Shown here: positions 19,197 through 26,667 of the stretch, piece by piece
Numbering within the stretch: the first letter of the stretch is position 1
How the letters are laid out: each line of letters begins with the position of its first letter
Assembly (NCBI RefSeq): GCF_009729415.1
Contig: NZ_MPKW01000012.1
Coordinates: 137,472-201,471 of the forward strand
DNA length: 64,000 nt
Source: Mycolicibacterium sp. CBMA 234
Lineage (GTDB): Bacteria > Actinomycetota > Actinomycetes > Mycobacteriales > Mycobacteriaceae
Reading direction: 5' to 3'
Notes under the pieces: model-generated
The model's database searches: none
Told to the model about the DNA's origin: nothing
Seen by the model: only the letters and a program-made list of their open reading frames with translations
Translations under genes and position numbers: made by a program

Positions 19197-20021
19197 CTAG
19201 GACTCGTCCTGCATCGCTGCTTCCCACAGCCCGCGGCCCAGTTCCGACAGCCGTAGCGCGAGCTTCTCGACGCGCGCCGGGAACGGTCCTCGGGAGGCGT
19301 CCTTGATGGCCTTCAGCACCATCGATTCTGCGCTGAGGATCTCGTAGTCGGCCTTCAAGTCGGGGTCTTCGGGGGTGGTCTCGACCAGCCCGAGGGCCAA
19401 CAGGTGGCTGACGTACTGCGGCACCATCTGCGGCAGGGCGACGTTCGCGGTGCGGCCGATGAGGCACGCGTTCTCCAACGTGGCGATACTGCGGTTCCGC
19501 GGGTAGATGTTCACCAGCGGCGACGATTCGTTGTCCGACAGCGCGCCGACGATGCGGGCCTCGTCGGCCACCAGCTGATCTAGCAGCCGGTGGTAGAGCT
19601 CGGTCCGACCGTCGGAAGTGCTCTGGTCCAAGGCGCGGTCGAGTAGTCCGCCTAGCTTGCCGTGCAGTGACTGCGAGGCGGGCTGCTTCTGCGAGGTGGG
19701 CTGCTTCTGCGATGCCGGAGCCGGCGTGCGCTCGGGGGCCATCTCGATGGCTTCGACGGTGGTCTTGGTCGCGATTGCGATCTGCTCGCCACCCCAGGCG
19801 GCCAGCTTGAAGCCGAATTTTGCGACCCCGAGGGCGCGGTTGGCCAGGCCCAGCGGGTCGAATCGCTTGGGGATCGTCAAACCGCCGCGCGGCGTCGAAA
19901 TCGCGATGGCGATCTCACCGATGGGCGTGGACAGCTTGATGCCGTGCCGTTCGAGGCCCTCGCGGTTGACCGGTAAGTCGTCAGTAACTTCCGGTGCGGG
20001 GTTGTCGGTTTCCTGGGACAT
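19197..20021 (-). CDS. Abi-alpha-like (DUF4393-type) protein, function unknown
   Basis: A 274-residue soluble protein. Its central part (KLGGLLDRALDQS, then ELYHRLLDQLVADEARIVGALSD) looks like the Abi-alpha/DUF4393 family, some members of which are linked to abortive infection; this is a tentative match. Residues ~102-114 hold a short tandem repeat (SQKQPTSQKQPASQ), a flexible linker between an N-terminal domain and the C-terminal helical domain. It converges with the transporter gene, with 1 base between stops, and lies 69 bases downstream of aspB on the same strand. No link with steroid metabolism is apparent. Confidence 0.65.
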   Translation of the reverse strand: MSQETDNPAPEVTDDLPVNREGLERHGIKLSTPIGEIAIAISTPRGGLTIPKRFDPLGLANRALGVAKFGFKLAAWGGEQIAIATKTTVEAIEMAPERTPAPASQKQPTSQKQPASQSLHGKLGGLLDRALDQSTSDGRTELYHRLLDQLVADEARIVGALSDNESSPLVNIYPRNRSIATLENACLIGRTANVALPQMVPQYVSHLLALGLVETTPEDPDLKADYEILSAESMVLKAIKDASRGPFPARVEKLALRLSELGRGLWEAAMQDES

Positions 20022-20090
20022 TGCGGACCGATGGTACCGGCATCCCGTTCGTTCTTGTCAGTTGTGTGGCAAACGCGACAGCGGCCCTGA

Positions 20091-21257
20091 TCAGAACGCG
20101 GCGAGCCAGGGACCCAGGCGGCGCAGTGCCTCTTCGACGTCCGACTTCGGCCCGGCGAAGGACAGCCGCACGAACGATCCGCCGTGCTGGGTATCGAAGT
20201 CCACCCCGGGCGCAATCGCCAGGCCAGTGTCGGCCAGCAGCTTTTCGCAGAACGCGAGCGAATCGGTGGAGTACTTCGAGATGTCCGCGTACACGTAGAA
20301 TGCACCGTCGGCGGGCGCCAACTTGTCGAGCCCAACTTCGGCCAGCCCGCTCAGCAACAGCGCCCGGTTCTCCGCGTAGTGGTGCACCAGGGCATCGGCC
20401 TCGGCAATGGACTCCGGGGTGAACGCGGCAACCGCCGCGTACTGGGGGAGGGTCGGCGGGCAGATGCTGAAGTTTCCGGTCAGGCAATCGACCGCGCGGC
20501 GCAGCGGCTCGGGCACCAGCAGCCAGCCGAGTCGCCAGCCCGTCATGGCGAAGTACTTCGAAAAGCTGTTCACCACAATGGCATTGCGTGAAGTCTCCCA
20601 GGCGCAGCTGGTCGCGGGCGCGTCGTCGTAGATGAGGCCGTGGTAGAGCTCGTCGCTGATCAGCTGCACGGAGTTGTCGTCGCACCAGGTGGCGATGGCG
20701 GCCAGATCCTCGGCGGGCAAGACAGTGCCGGTCGGGTTGTTCGGGCTGGCGATGATCAGACCCTTCACCGGCGGGTCCAGTTGTTCCAGCATGGAAATGG
20801 TTGGGTGGAAACGGGTTTCGGGCCCACACGGCACCTCGACAACCTCGCAGCCCAAGGCGGACAAGATGTTTCGGTAGCAGGGGTAGCCGGGGCTGGCCAC
20901 CGCGACGCGGTCACCGACGTCGAAGCAGGACAGGAACGCCAGCAGGAAGCCTCCGGTGGACCCGGTGGTGATGACGACGGCGTCGGGCTCGACCTCGACG
21001 CCGTACCGGTCCAGGTACGACTTGGCGATCGCCTCGCGCAGCTCCGGAATGCCGAGCGCGACGGTGTATCCGAGGTTGTCGTTGGCCAGGGCCTCTGCGG
21101 CGGCGGCCCGGATGGGCGCCGGTGCCTGTGCGGCGGGTTGCCCCGCCGACAGGTTCACCAGGTCGCCGTGGCTGCGCTGGCGCTCGGCCGCGGCCAGCCA
21201 CACGTCCATCACATAGAACGGCGGGATTCCCGCGCGCAGCGCTACCGGATTGGTCAT
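20091..21257 (-). CDS. aspB: Aminotransferase AspB (PLP-dependent, class I/II)
   Basis: A 388-residue fold-type I aminotransferase at the position of Rv3565. Visible features are TGSTGGFLLAFLSCFD (cofactor phosphate region), ASPNNPTGTV, DELYHGL and the PLP lysine in NSFSKYFAMTGWRLGW. It starts 9 bases after fadE33 and closes the operon fadE31-fadE32-fadE33-aspB. Its exact substrate in C/D-ring catabolism is not established, as the name AspB is historical. Confidence 0.88.
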   Translation of the reverse strand: MTNPVALRAGIPPFYVMDVWLAAAERQRSHGDLVNLSAGQPAAQAPAPIRAAAAEALANDNLGYTVALGIPELREAIAKSYLDRYGVEVEPDAVVITTGSTGGFLLAFLSCFDVGDRVAVASPGYPCYRNILSALGCEVVEVPCGPETRFHPTISMLEQLDPPVKGLIIASPNNPTGTVLPAEDLAAIATWCDDNSVQLISDELYHGLIYDDAPATSCAWETSRNAIVVNSFSKYFAMTGWRLGWLLVPEPLRRAVDCLTGNFSICPPTLPQYAAVAAFTPESIAEADALVHHYAENRALLLSGLAEVGLDKLAPADGAFYVYADISKYSTDSLAFCEKLLADTGLAIAPGVDFDTQHGGSFVRLSFAGPKSDVEEALRRLGPWLAAF

Positions 21258-21266
21258 ACCTCGACG

Positions 21267-22205
21267 TTAGTGCAGGACCTCGGCTTCGAGACGACGCAGG
21301 TGCTCCCGCGACGACCCGAGCAGCTGGGCACTGCCATGCGCCCGCTTGAAGTAGAACTGAATGTCGCTTTCCCAGGTGATGGCGATGCCGCCGTGCATCT
21401 GGATCGCTTCGCCGGCAACGGCATTGAAGGCCTCGGTCGCCATGTACCGGGCCAGCGACGCGTTCGTGGGCGTCGGGTCGGCGATGGCGTCGTTGACGAT
21501 CGAGCGCGCGGCCGACACCTTGACGTACAGGTCCGACATGCGGTGCTTGAGCGCCTGGAAGCTGCCGATCGGGCGGCCGAACTGCACACGGTCCTTGGAG
21601 TAGGCCACGGTCAGGTCCAGGCAGCGGCTCGCGGCGGCGACCTGCTCGACGGCCATCAGGATGGCCGCGGTGTCCGCCAGGCCCGGGTCGGCGCCGAGGG
21701 CAGCGGTGCTGCCCGGAGCCACCGCGGCGAGACGACGCGTCGGGTCCATGGCGGTGGCCGGGGTGACGGTGACGTCGGTCCACCGGGTCAGCTGACCGTC
21801 CTGCGCGGCGATCACCACGTCGGCGATGTCGCCGTTGATGACGTAGCCGGCGTCGAAAACGACTGCGCCGATGGAGGTTCCCTCAGCCAGACCTTCGAGA
21901 GGCTCCTCGTCGCCGACGGCGAGCAGGGCCAGCTCGGCCAGCATGGTGCCGAGCAGCGGCGTCGGGACCAGGCCCTTGGCCAGTTCCTCGAGAACGACTG
22001 CGGCGTCGCCCAATTCGCCACCTGCACCACCGAGTTCCTCGGGGACGATCAGCGCTGCGGCGCCGACCTGCTCGCAGAGAAGCTGCCAGAGGTTCTCGTC
22101 GTAGCCCTTCTCGGACTCGATGGCGGCCCGGACGGCTTCAGGGTTGGCGTGCTTCTCGACCAACGCTGCGACGGTGGCGCGCAGCATCTCCCGTTCTTCG
22201 CTCAT
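21267..22205 (-). CDS. fadE33: Acyl-CoA dehydrogenase FadE33 (IpdE2 subunit)
   Basis: A 312-residue short acyl-CoA dehydrogenase-like subunit matching Rv3564. Mycobacterial steroid acyl-CoA dehydrogenases are alpha2beta2 heterotetramers, and FadE33 is reported to pair with FadE30 (IpdE1-IpdE2) in C/D-ring breakdown. Seen here are VPEELGGAGGELGD near residue 55 and QMHGGIAITWESDIQFYFKRA near the C-terminus. It begins 3 bases after the fadE32 stop. KstR2 control is expected from the operator at the head of the operon. Confidence 0.9.
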   Translation of the reverse strand: MSEEREMLRATVAALVEKHANPEAVRAAIESEKGYDENLWQLLCEQVGAAALIVPEELGGAGGELGDAAVVLEELAKGLVPTPLLGTMLAELALLAVGDEEPLEGLAEGTSIGAVVFDAGYVINGDIADVVIAAQDGQLTRWTDVTVTPATAMDPTRRLAAVAPGSTAALGADPGLADTAAILMAVEQVAAASRCLDLTVAYSKDRVQFGRPIGSFQALKHRMSDLYVKVSAARSIVNDAIADPTPTNASLARYMATEAFNAVAGEAIQMHGGIAITWESDIQFYFKRAHGSAQLLGSSREHLRRLEAEVLH

Positions 22206-22208
22206 TGC

Positions 22209-23174
22209 TTACAGTCCTTCCAGAACCCGAGTCCGGTGCCACGTCGAGTCGCCCCATGCCGAGCGCAGCGCCTGGGTGCGCAGCAGCAACAGGGACAGGT
22301 CATGTTCCTGCGTGAAACCGATGGCGCCGTGCGTCTGCAGCGACGAACGAGCGGCCAGCAGAGCAGCCTCGTTGGCAGCGACCTTGGCGGCGCTGACGTC
22401 CCGAGCCAGCGTGGGCGAGCCGTCGGCCAGCGCCAGGGCGGCGCCGTAGACCAGCGGGCGGGCCAGCTCGACGGCGATGTGCACGTCGGCCAGCTTGTGC
22501 TTGATGGCCTGGTACGACCCGATCACTGTGCCGAACTGGGTGCGCTGCTTGGCGTATTCGACAGCCATGTCGAGCATCGCCTGGCCGGCGCCGACCAGCT
22601 GAGCCGCGGTAGCCAGCGCGCCGAACTCGAAAGCCTTTGCGGTGTCGGCGGCTTGGGCCTCACCGGTGGCCGTCACGTCGAACAAGTGACGGGCCGGGTC
22701 GACGGACTGGTGCTCTTCGCCGGCGGTAGCGTCCTGCACCTGGCCGTCGCCAGCGAGCAGGATCAGGCCAGCGGTGTCGGCGTCGACGGCGCGCGGGGTC
22801 AGCGGCGGCTGGGCGACGGTGGCGATGAGCTCACCCGAGGCCAGCCCTTCCGACCGGGAATCGCTCGCCAGCAAGACCGGGGCGACGGCGATGGATTCGG
22901 TGACCGGACCGGGCACGGCCCAGTAGCCCAGACGCTCAAGGGCGACAACCAGATCCACCGGATGTGCGCCGATGCCGTCGAACTCTTCCGGCACGTTCAG
23001 TGCGGTGACGCCGAGGTCGGCCAGGGTCGACCAGACCTTGCGGCCCGGCGCGGCGTCGGCCGCTTTCTCGACCCCACCCCATGCGCGCACCGCCGCGGGG
23101 ACATCGGCGGCACCCAACGCGGCATCGATGCTCGCAGCGAAATCGCGCTGTGAATCGTCCAATTCAAAGAACAC
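22209..23174 (-). CDS. fadE32: Acyl-CoA dehydrogenase FadE32
   Basis: A 321-residue acyl-CoA dehydrogenase-like subunit matching Rv3563. In the current model of C/D-ring catabolism FadE32 is placed in the last steps, dehydrogenating methyl-oxo-octanedioyl-CoA, probably as a complex with FadE31. Features are NVPEEFDGIGAHPVDL and HGAIGFTQEHDLSLLLLR. The start is the GTG at VFFELDDSQRDF, 14 bases after the fadE31 stop; a longer open frame upstream would run inside fadE31. The fadE33 start follows the stop by 3 bases. Confidence 0.9.
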   Translation of the reverse strand: MFFELDDSQRDFAASIDAALGAADVPAAVRAWGGVEKAADAAPGRKVWSTLADLGVTALNVPEEFDGIGAHPVDLVVALERLGYWAVPGPVTESIAVAPVLLASDSRSEGLASGELIATVAQPPLTPRAVDADTAGLILLAGDGQVQDATAGEEHQSVDPARHLFDVTATGEAQAADTAKAFEFGALATAAQLVGAGQAMLDMAVEYAKQRTQFGTVIGSYQAIKHKLADVHIAVELARPLVYGAALALADGSPTLARDVSAAKVAANEAALLAARSSLQTHGAIGFTQEHDLSLLLLRTQALRSAWGDSTWHRTRVLEGL

Positions 23175-23188
23175 GTGAAGTATCTCTC

Positions 23189-24313
23189 TTATTTGCGGGG
23201 CAGGCCCAGCAGGCGCTCGGCGATGATGTTGCGCTGAATTTCGTTGGTACCGGCGTAGATCGGACCGCCAAGGGCGAACAGCAGGCCCTCGGTCCAGTGG
23301 TCGTACAGCTCGGCGTCGGCGCCGCGCAGGTCCAGCGCGGTCTGGTGCAGGGCGACATCCAGGTCGGACCAGAACACCTTGGTCACCGAGGACTCCGCGC
23401 CCAGTTCGCCGCCGCTGGCCAACCGGGTGACGGTGCCGAAGGTGTGCAGCCGGTAGGCCTGGGCCTTGATCCAGGCGTCGGCGACACGCTCGGCGTAGGC
23501 CGGGTTCTGATCGACTTTCCATTGCGCGACAAGGCGTTCGGCGGGCGCGACGAAGCGGGCCGGGCTACGCAGCGACATGCCGCGCTCGTTGCTCGACGTG
23601 CTCATGGCAGCTGTCCAGCCGTTGTGCACCTGGCCGATGACGTCCTCGTCGGGGACGAACACGTCGTCGAGGAAGATTTCACCGAAGCCGGTCTCGCCGC
23701 CCAGCTGAGCGATGGGGCGGACGGTGATGCCCTCGGCCTTCAGGTCGAACATGAAGTACGTCAGGCCCTTGTGGCGCTGGGCTTCTGGGTCAGAGCGGAA
23801 CAGGCCGAAGCCGCGCTCGCCGAACGGGGCGCGCGAGCTCCAGATCTTCTGGCCGTTGAGCTTCCATCCGCCCTCGACCTTGGTCGCGGTCGAGCGCAGG
23901 GAGGCCAGGTCACTGCCGGACTCGGGCTCGGACCAGGCCTGGGCCCAGATCTCTTCGCCGGAAGCCATTTTCGGCAGCACGCGCTGCAGCTGCTCCGGGG
24001 TGCCGTGCGCGAACAGCGTCGGCGCGAGCATCGCGGTGCCGTTGGCGGAGGCCCGGCCGGGAGCGCCGGATTTGAAGTACTCCTCCTCGTACACGACCCA
24101 CTGCAGCATGGTGGCGTCGCGGCCGCCGTACTCCTTGGGCCATGCGATGACCGACAGGCCGGCGTCGAACAGCACCTTGTCCCAGACGCGGTGCTGCTCG
24201 AAGCCCTCGAGCGTGTCGTAGGACTTGGTGGGGAACTTGTCCTTGTTGGCCGCCAGGAAGTCGCGGACCTCGGCCCGGAATTCCTCGGTGGCGTCGTCGA
24301 ATGTCAGATCCAT
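23189..24313 (-). CDS. fadE31: Acyl-CoA dehydrogenase FadE31
   Basis: A 374-residue full-length acyl-CoA dehydrogenase matching Rv3562 (start MDLTFDDATEEFRAEV). It carries AQAWSEPESGSDLASL (FAD/acyl site), GQKIWSSRAPFGERG and the C-terminal YAGTNEIQRNIIAERLLGLPRK. It probably pairs with FadE32, being the larger partner. It starts 8 bases after the stop of the fadD3 remnant, so the remnant's promoter and KstR2 box drive this operon. Confidence 0.93.
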   Translation of the reverse strand: MDLTFDDATEEFRAEVRDFLAANKDKFPTKSYDTLEGFEQHRVWDKVLFDAGLSVIAWPKEYGGRDATMLQWVVYEEEYFKSGAPGRASANGTAMLAPTLFAHGTPEQLQRVLPKMASGEEIWAQAWSEPESGSDLASLRSTATKVEGGWKLNGQKIWSSRAPFGERGFGLFRSDPEAQRHKGLTYFMFDLKAEGITVRPIAQLGGETGFGEIFLDDVFVPDEDVIGQVHNGWTAAMSTSSNERGMSLRSPARFVAPAERLVAQWKVDQNPAYAERVADAWIKAQAYRLHTFGTVTRLASGGELGAESSVTKVFWSDLDVALHQTALDLRGADAELYDHWTEGLLFALGGPIYAGTNEIQRNIIAERLLGLPRK

Positions 24314-24321
24314 TTACCGAT

Positions 24322-24546
24322 TCATCTCTCGTTTGTCTTCCCCGTCGCTTCGCTCGCCCTGGAAGTCTTTCCCGTTGCTTCGCTCGCCCTGAGTGCAGGT
24401 TTGACCACTTTGCCTCCAGGGTTACGTGGCAGCGTCTCGAGAAACGCCACCGACCGCGGCGTCTTGAAGTTAGCCAAATGTTCTTTGGTGTAGGTCTGCG
24501 GTGGGGTCTGCCGACCGGGCTGCTGGGTGCCGTCGGACCCACTCAT
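24322..24546 (-). pseudogene. fadD3: fadD3 remnant: only the C-terminal end of the HIP-CoA ligase
   Basis: A 74-codon frame that keeps an ATG and a GGGAG ribosome site but contains only the extreme C-terminus of an AMP-forming acyl-CoA ligase: LANFKTPRSVAFLETLPRNP, then GKVVKPALR with the adenylation lysine. FadD3 (Rv3561) occupies exactly this position, divergent from fadE30 and upstream of fadE31, and normally has about 500 residues. The adenylation core is gone, so no ligase can be made from this locus. The end carries a 10-residue duplication (RASEATGKTS/RASEATGKTN). Either a large internal deletion fused the first codons to the last exon-like part, or a short peptide is still made; activity is not expected. 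Confidence 0.82.
24335..24391. repeat. Tandem direct repeat, 27 bases with 30-base period
   Basis: Copies at 24335-24361 and 24365-24391 differ at two positions (C/T) and share the core GCTTCGCTCGCCCTG. They encode the duplicated RASEATGKT at the end of the fadD3 remnant. The GCTTCGCTCGC core looks like a sequence dispersed in mycobacterial genomes. Confidence 0.7.
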
Positions 24547-24564
24547 CGGAACTCCCTCTAACAA

Positions 24565-24578
24565 AGCAAGTGCTTGGT
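24565..24578. promoter_or_regulatory. KstR2 operator (fadE31 operon / fadE30)
   Basis: AGCAAGTGCTTGGT matches the KstR2 consensus AnCAAGnnCTTGnT at all fixed positions. It lies in the 48-base gap between the divergent fadD3-remnant operon and fadE30, so it controls both directions. Confidence 0.93.
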
Positions 24579-24594
24579 AGGTTAGCCTACAAGG

Positions 24595-25743
24595 GTGATA
24601 GAGGTCCAGACGTTCCGGGCTGAGGTCCGGCAATGGCTCGCAGACAATCTCGTCGGTGAATTCGCAGCTCTCAAGGGCCTGGGTGGCCCCGGTCGTGAGC
24701 ACGAGGCTTATGAAGAACGACGTGCGTGGAACCAGCATCTGGCTGCGGCGGGGCTGACCTGCCTGGGCTGGCCGGAGGAGCATGGTGGCCGCGGCCTGTC
24801 GGTCGCGCACCGCGTCGCCTTCTATGAGGAGTACGCCAAGGCGGACGCCCCGGACAAGGTCAACCACCTCGGTGAGGAACTGCTCGGGCCGACGCTCATC
24901 GCGTACGGCACTGAAGAGCAGAAGAAGCGCTTCCTGCCGAACATCCTCAACGTCACCGAGCTGTGGGCCCAGGGTTACTCCGAGCCCGGCGCCGGTAGCG
25001 ACCTGGCCAACGTCTCGACGTCGGCTGAACTGGTCGGCGACGAATGGGTGATCAACGGCCAGAAGGTGTGGACCTCACTGGCGCACTGGGCGCAGTGGTG
25101 CTTCGTGGTGGCCCGCTCCGAGAAGGGCTCCAAGCGCCACCACGGCCTGTCGTATCTGTTGGTGCCGCTGGACCAGCCGGGCGTCGAGATTCGTCCGATC
25201 GTTCAGCTGACCGGTGACTCCGAGTTCAACGAGGTGTTCTTCGACGACGCCCGTACCGACGCGTCGCTGGTGGTCGGTGAGCCCGGGCAGGGCTGGGGCG
25301 TGGCGATGGCCACCCTCACCTTCGAGCGTGGTGTTTCGACGCTGGGCCAGCAGATCCGTTACAAGCGTGAGCTTGAGGGCCTGATCGACGTGGCCAAGCG
25401 CACCGGCGCCATCGAGGATCCGCTGATCCGTCTGAAGCTGACCGAGTCCTGGACCGGCCTGCAGGCCATGCGGTCCTACGCGATGGCGACCATGGACGTC
25501 GAGCAGCCTGGCCAGGACAACGTGTCAAAGCTGTTGTGGGCCAACTGGCATCGTGAACTCGGCGAGATCGCCATGGAGATTCAGGGCATGGCCGGTCTGA
25601 CGCTGCCGGGTGGCGAGTTCGACGAGTGGCAGCGCCTGTTCCTGTTCTCGCGTTCGGACACCATCTACGGCGGGTCGAACGAAATTCAGCGCAACATCAT
25701 TGCCGAGCGGGTGCTCGGCCTACCCCGAGAGGCTAAGGGCTGA
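24595..25743 (+). CDS. fadE30: Acyl-CoA dehydrogenase FadE30 (IpdE1 subunit)
   Basis: A 382-residue acyl-CoA dehydrogenase matching Rv3560c almost residue for residue in blocks such as ALKGLGGPGREHEA, QGYSEPGAGSDLANV and TIYGGSNEIQRNIIAERVLG. It acts on HIP-derived CoA esters in C/D-ring degradation, reported as a complex with FadE33. The GTG start (MIEVQTFRAE) agrees with the known N-terminus; there is little ribosome site, and the KstR2 box ends only 16 bases upstream, suggesting a very short leader. The stop overlaps ipdF by 1 base. Confidence 0.94.
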   Translation: MIEVQTFRAEVRQWLADNLVGEFAALKGLGGPGREHEAYEERRAWNQHLAAAGLTCLGWPEEHGGRGLSVAHRVAFYEEYAKADAPDKVNHLGEELLGPTLIAYGTEEQKKRFLPNILNVTELWAQGYSEPGAGSDLANVSTSAELVGDEWVINGQKVWTSLAHWAQWCFVVARSEKGSKRHHGLSYLLVPLDQPGVEIRPIVQLTGDSEFNEVFFDDARTDASLVVGEPGQGWGVAMATLTFERGVSTLGQQIRYKRELEGLIDVAKRTGAIEDPLIRLKLTESWTGLQAMRSYAMATMDVEQPGQDNVSKLLWANWHRELGEIAMEIQGMAGLTLPGGEFDEWQRLFLFSRSDTIYGGSNEIQRNIIAERVLGLPREAKG

Positions 25744-26531
25744 TGGACCTTTCTGTAGCTCCCAACGAGATTGAGGGCCACGGCCTGCTCAAGGGCAAGG
25801 TTGTTCTGGTGACTGCCGCCGCCGGTACAGGCATCGGTTCGTCGACCGCGCGTCGTGCGCTTCTCGAAGGTGCCGATGTTGTGGTGTCGGACTACCACGA
25901 GCGGCGTCTGAATGAGACCCGTGATCAGCTGGCGGAGCTTGGCCTGGGCCGGGTTGAGGCTGTGGTGTGTGATGTGACGTCGACCGAGGCCGTTGACGCG
26001 CTGATTGCGTCGGCCGTCGAAAAGATGGGCCGCCTGGACGTATTGGTCAACAACGCCGGCCTCGGTGGCGAGACACCGCTGGTCGACATGACCGACGACG
26101 AGTGGGACCGCGTCCTGAACGTCACGCTGAACTCGGTGATGCGCGCGACCCGGGCGGCGCTGCGGTACTTCCGCGGTGCTGAGCACGGTGGTGTGATCGT
26201 CAACAACGCCAGTGTCCTGGGCTGGCGCGCCCAGCACTCGCAGTCGCACTACGCCGCCGCCAAGGCCGGGGTGATGGCCCTGACCCGTTGCAGCGCAATC
26301 GAAGCCGTCGAGTACGGGGTGCGGATCAACGCGGTGTCCCCGAGCATCGCGCGGCACAAGTTCCTGGAGAAGTCGGCCGATGCCGCGCTGCTGGACCGGC
26401 TGTCCTCCGACGAGGCATTCGGCCGTGCCGCCGAGCCGTGGGAAATCGCCACCACCATCGCGTATTTGGCCAGTGACTACTCCAGTTACCTGACCGGTGA
26501 GATCATTTCGGTGTCGAGCCAGCGGGCGTAG
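25743..26531 (+). CDS. ipdF: 5-hydroxy-HIP-CoA dehydrogenase IpdF (SDR)
   Basis: A 262-residue short-chain dehydrogenase matching Rv3559c. It oxidises the hydroxyl on the former ring-C carbon of the HIP-CoA series. The Rossmann motif is TAAAGTGIGSSTA, the NNAG motif VLVNNAGLGG, and the catalytic Tyr-Lys pair is in SQSHYAAAKAG. The ATG overlaps the fadE30 stop (TGATG), so the two are coupled. A very long palindrome follows 28 bases after the stop. Confidence 0.92.
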   Translation: MDLSVAPNEIEGHGLLKGKVVLVTAAAGTGIGSSTARRALLEGADVVVSDYHERRLNETRDQLAELGLGRVEAVVCDVTSTEAVDALIASAVEKMGRLDVLVNNAGLGGETPLVDMTDDEWDRVLNVTLNSVMRATRAALRYFRGAEHGGVIVNNASVLGWRAQHSQSHYAAAKAGVMALTRCSAIEAVEYGVRINAVSPSIARHKFLEKSADAALLDRLSSDEAFGRAAEPWEIATTIAYLASDYSSYLTGEIISVSSQRA

Positions 26532-26559
26532 TTTTCATCCGGCCGCGAGGTTCGGATAT

Positions 26560-26615
26560 ATGCACTTGCCCGCCTAATTGCGACAACGTTGTCGCAATTA
26601 GGCGGGCAAGTGCAT
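26560..26615. terminator. 56-base perfect palindrome between convergent genes
   Basis: The sequence from 26560 to 26615 is self-complementary over its whole length with no spacer (centre CAAC|GTTG at 26587/26588). In RNA it would form a ~26-bp hairpin. It lies between the convergent ipdF and CoA-transferase genes, as a bidirectional terminator would, but has no T-run. Bases 26616-26667 hold nothing else. Confidence 0.72.
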
Positions 26616-26667
26616 GTGTGGCTGGATCGCGATCTCGCGAGCCTGACCTGGTGGCGGACCCTCTCGA

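Noticed and set aside
20640..23153. An 837-codon frame antisense to aspB-fadE33-fadE32
   Set aside because: Antisense artefact of high-G+C coding sequence; translation is low-complexity Gly/Arg/Val rich without a domain.
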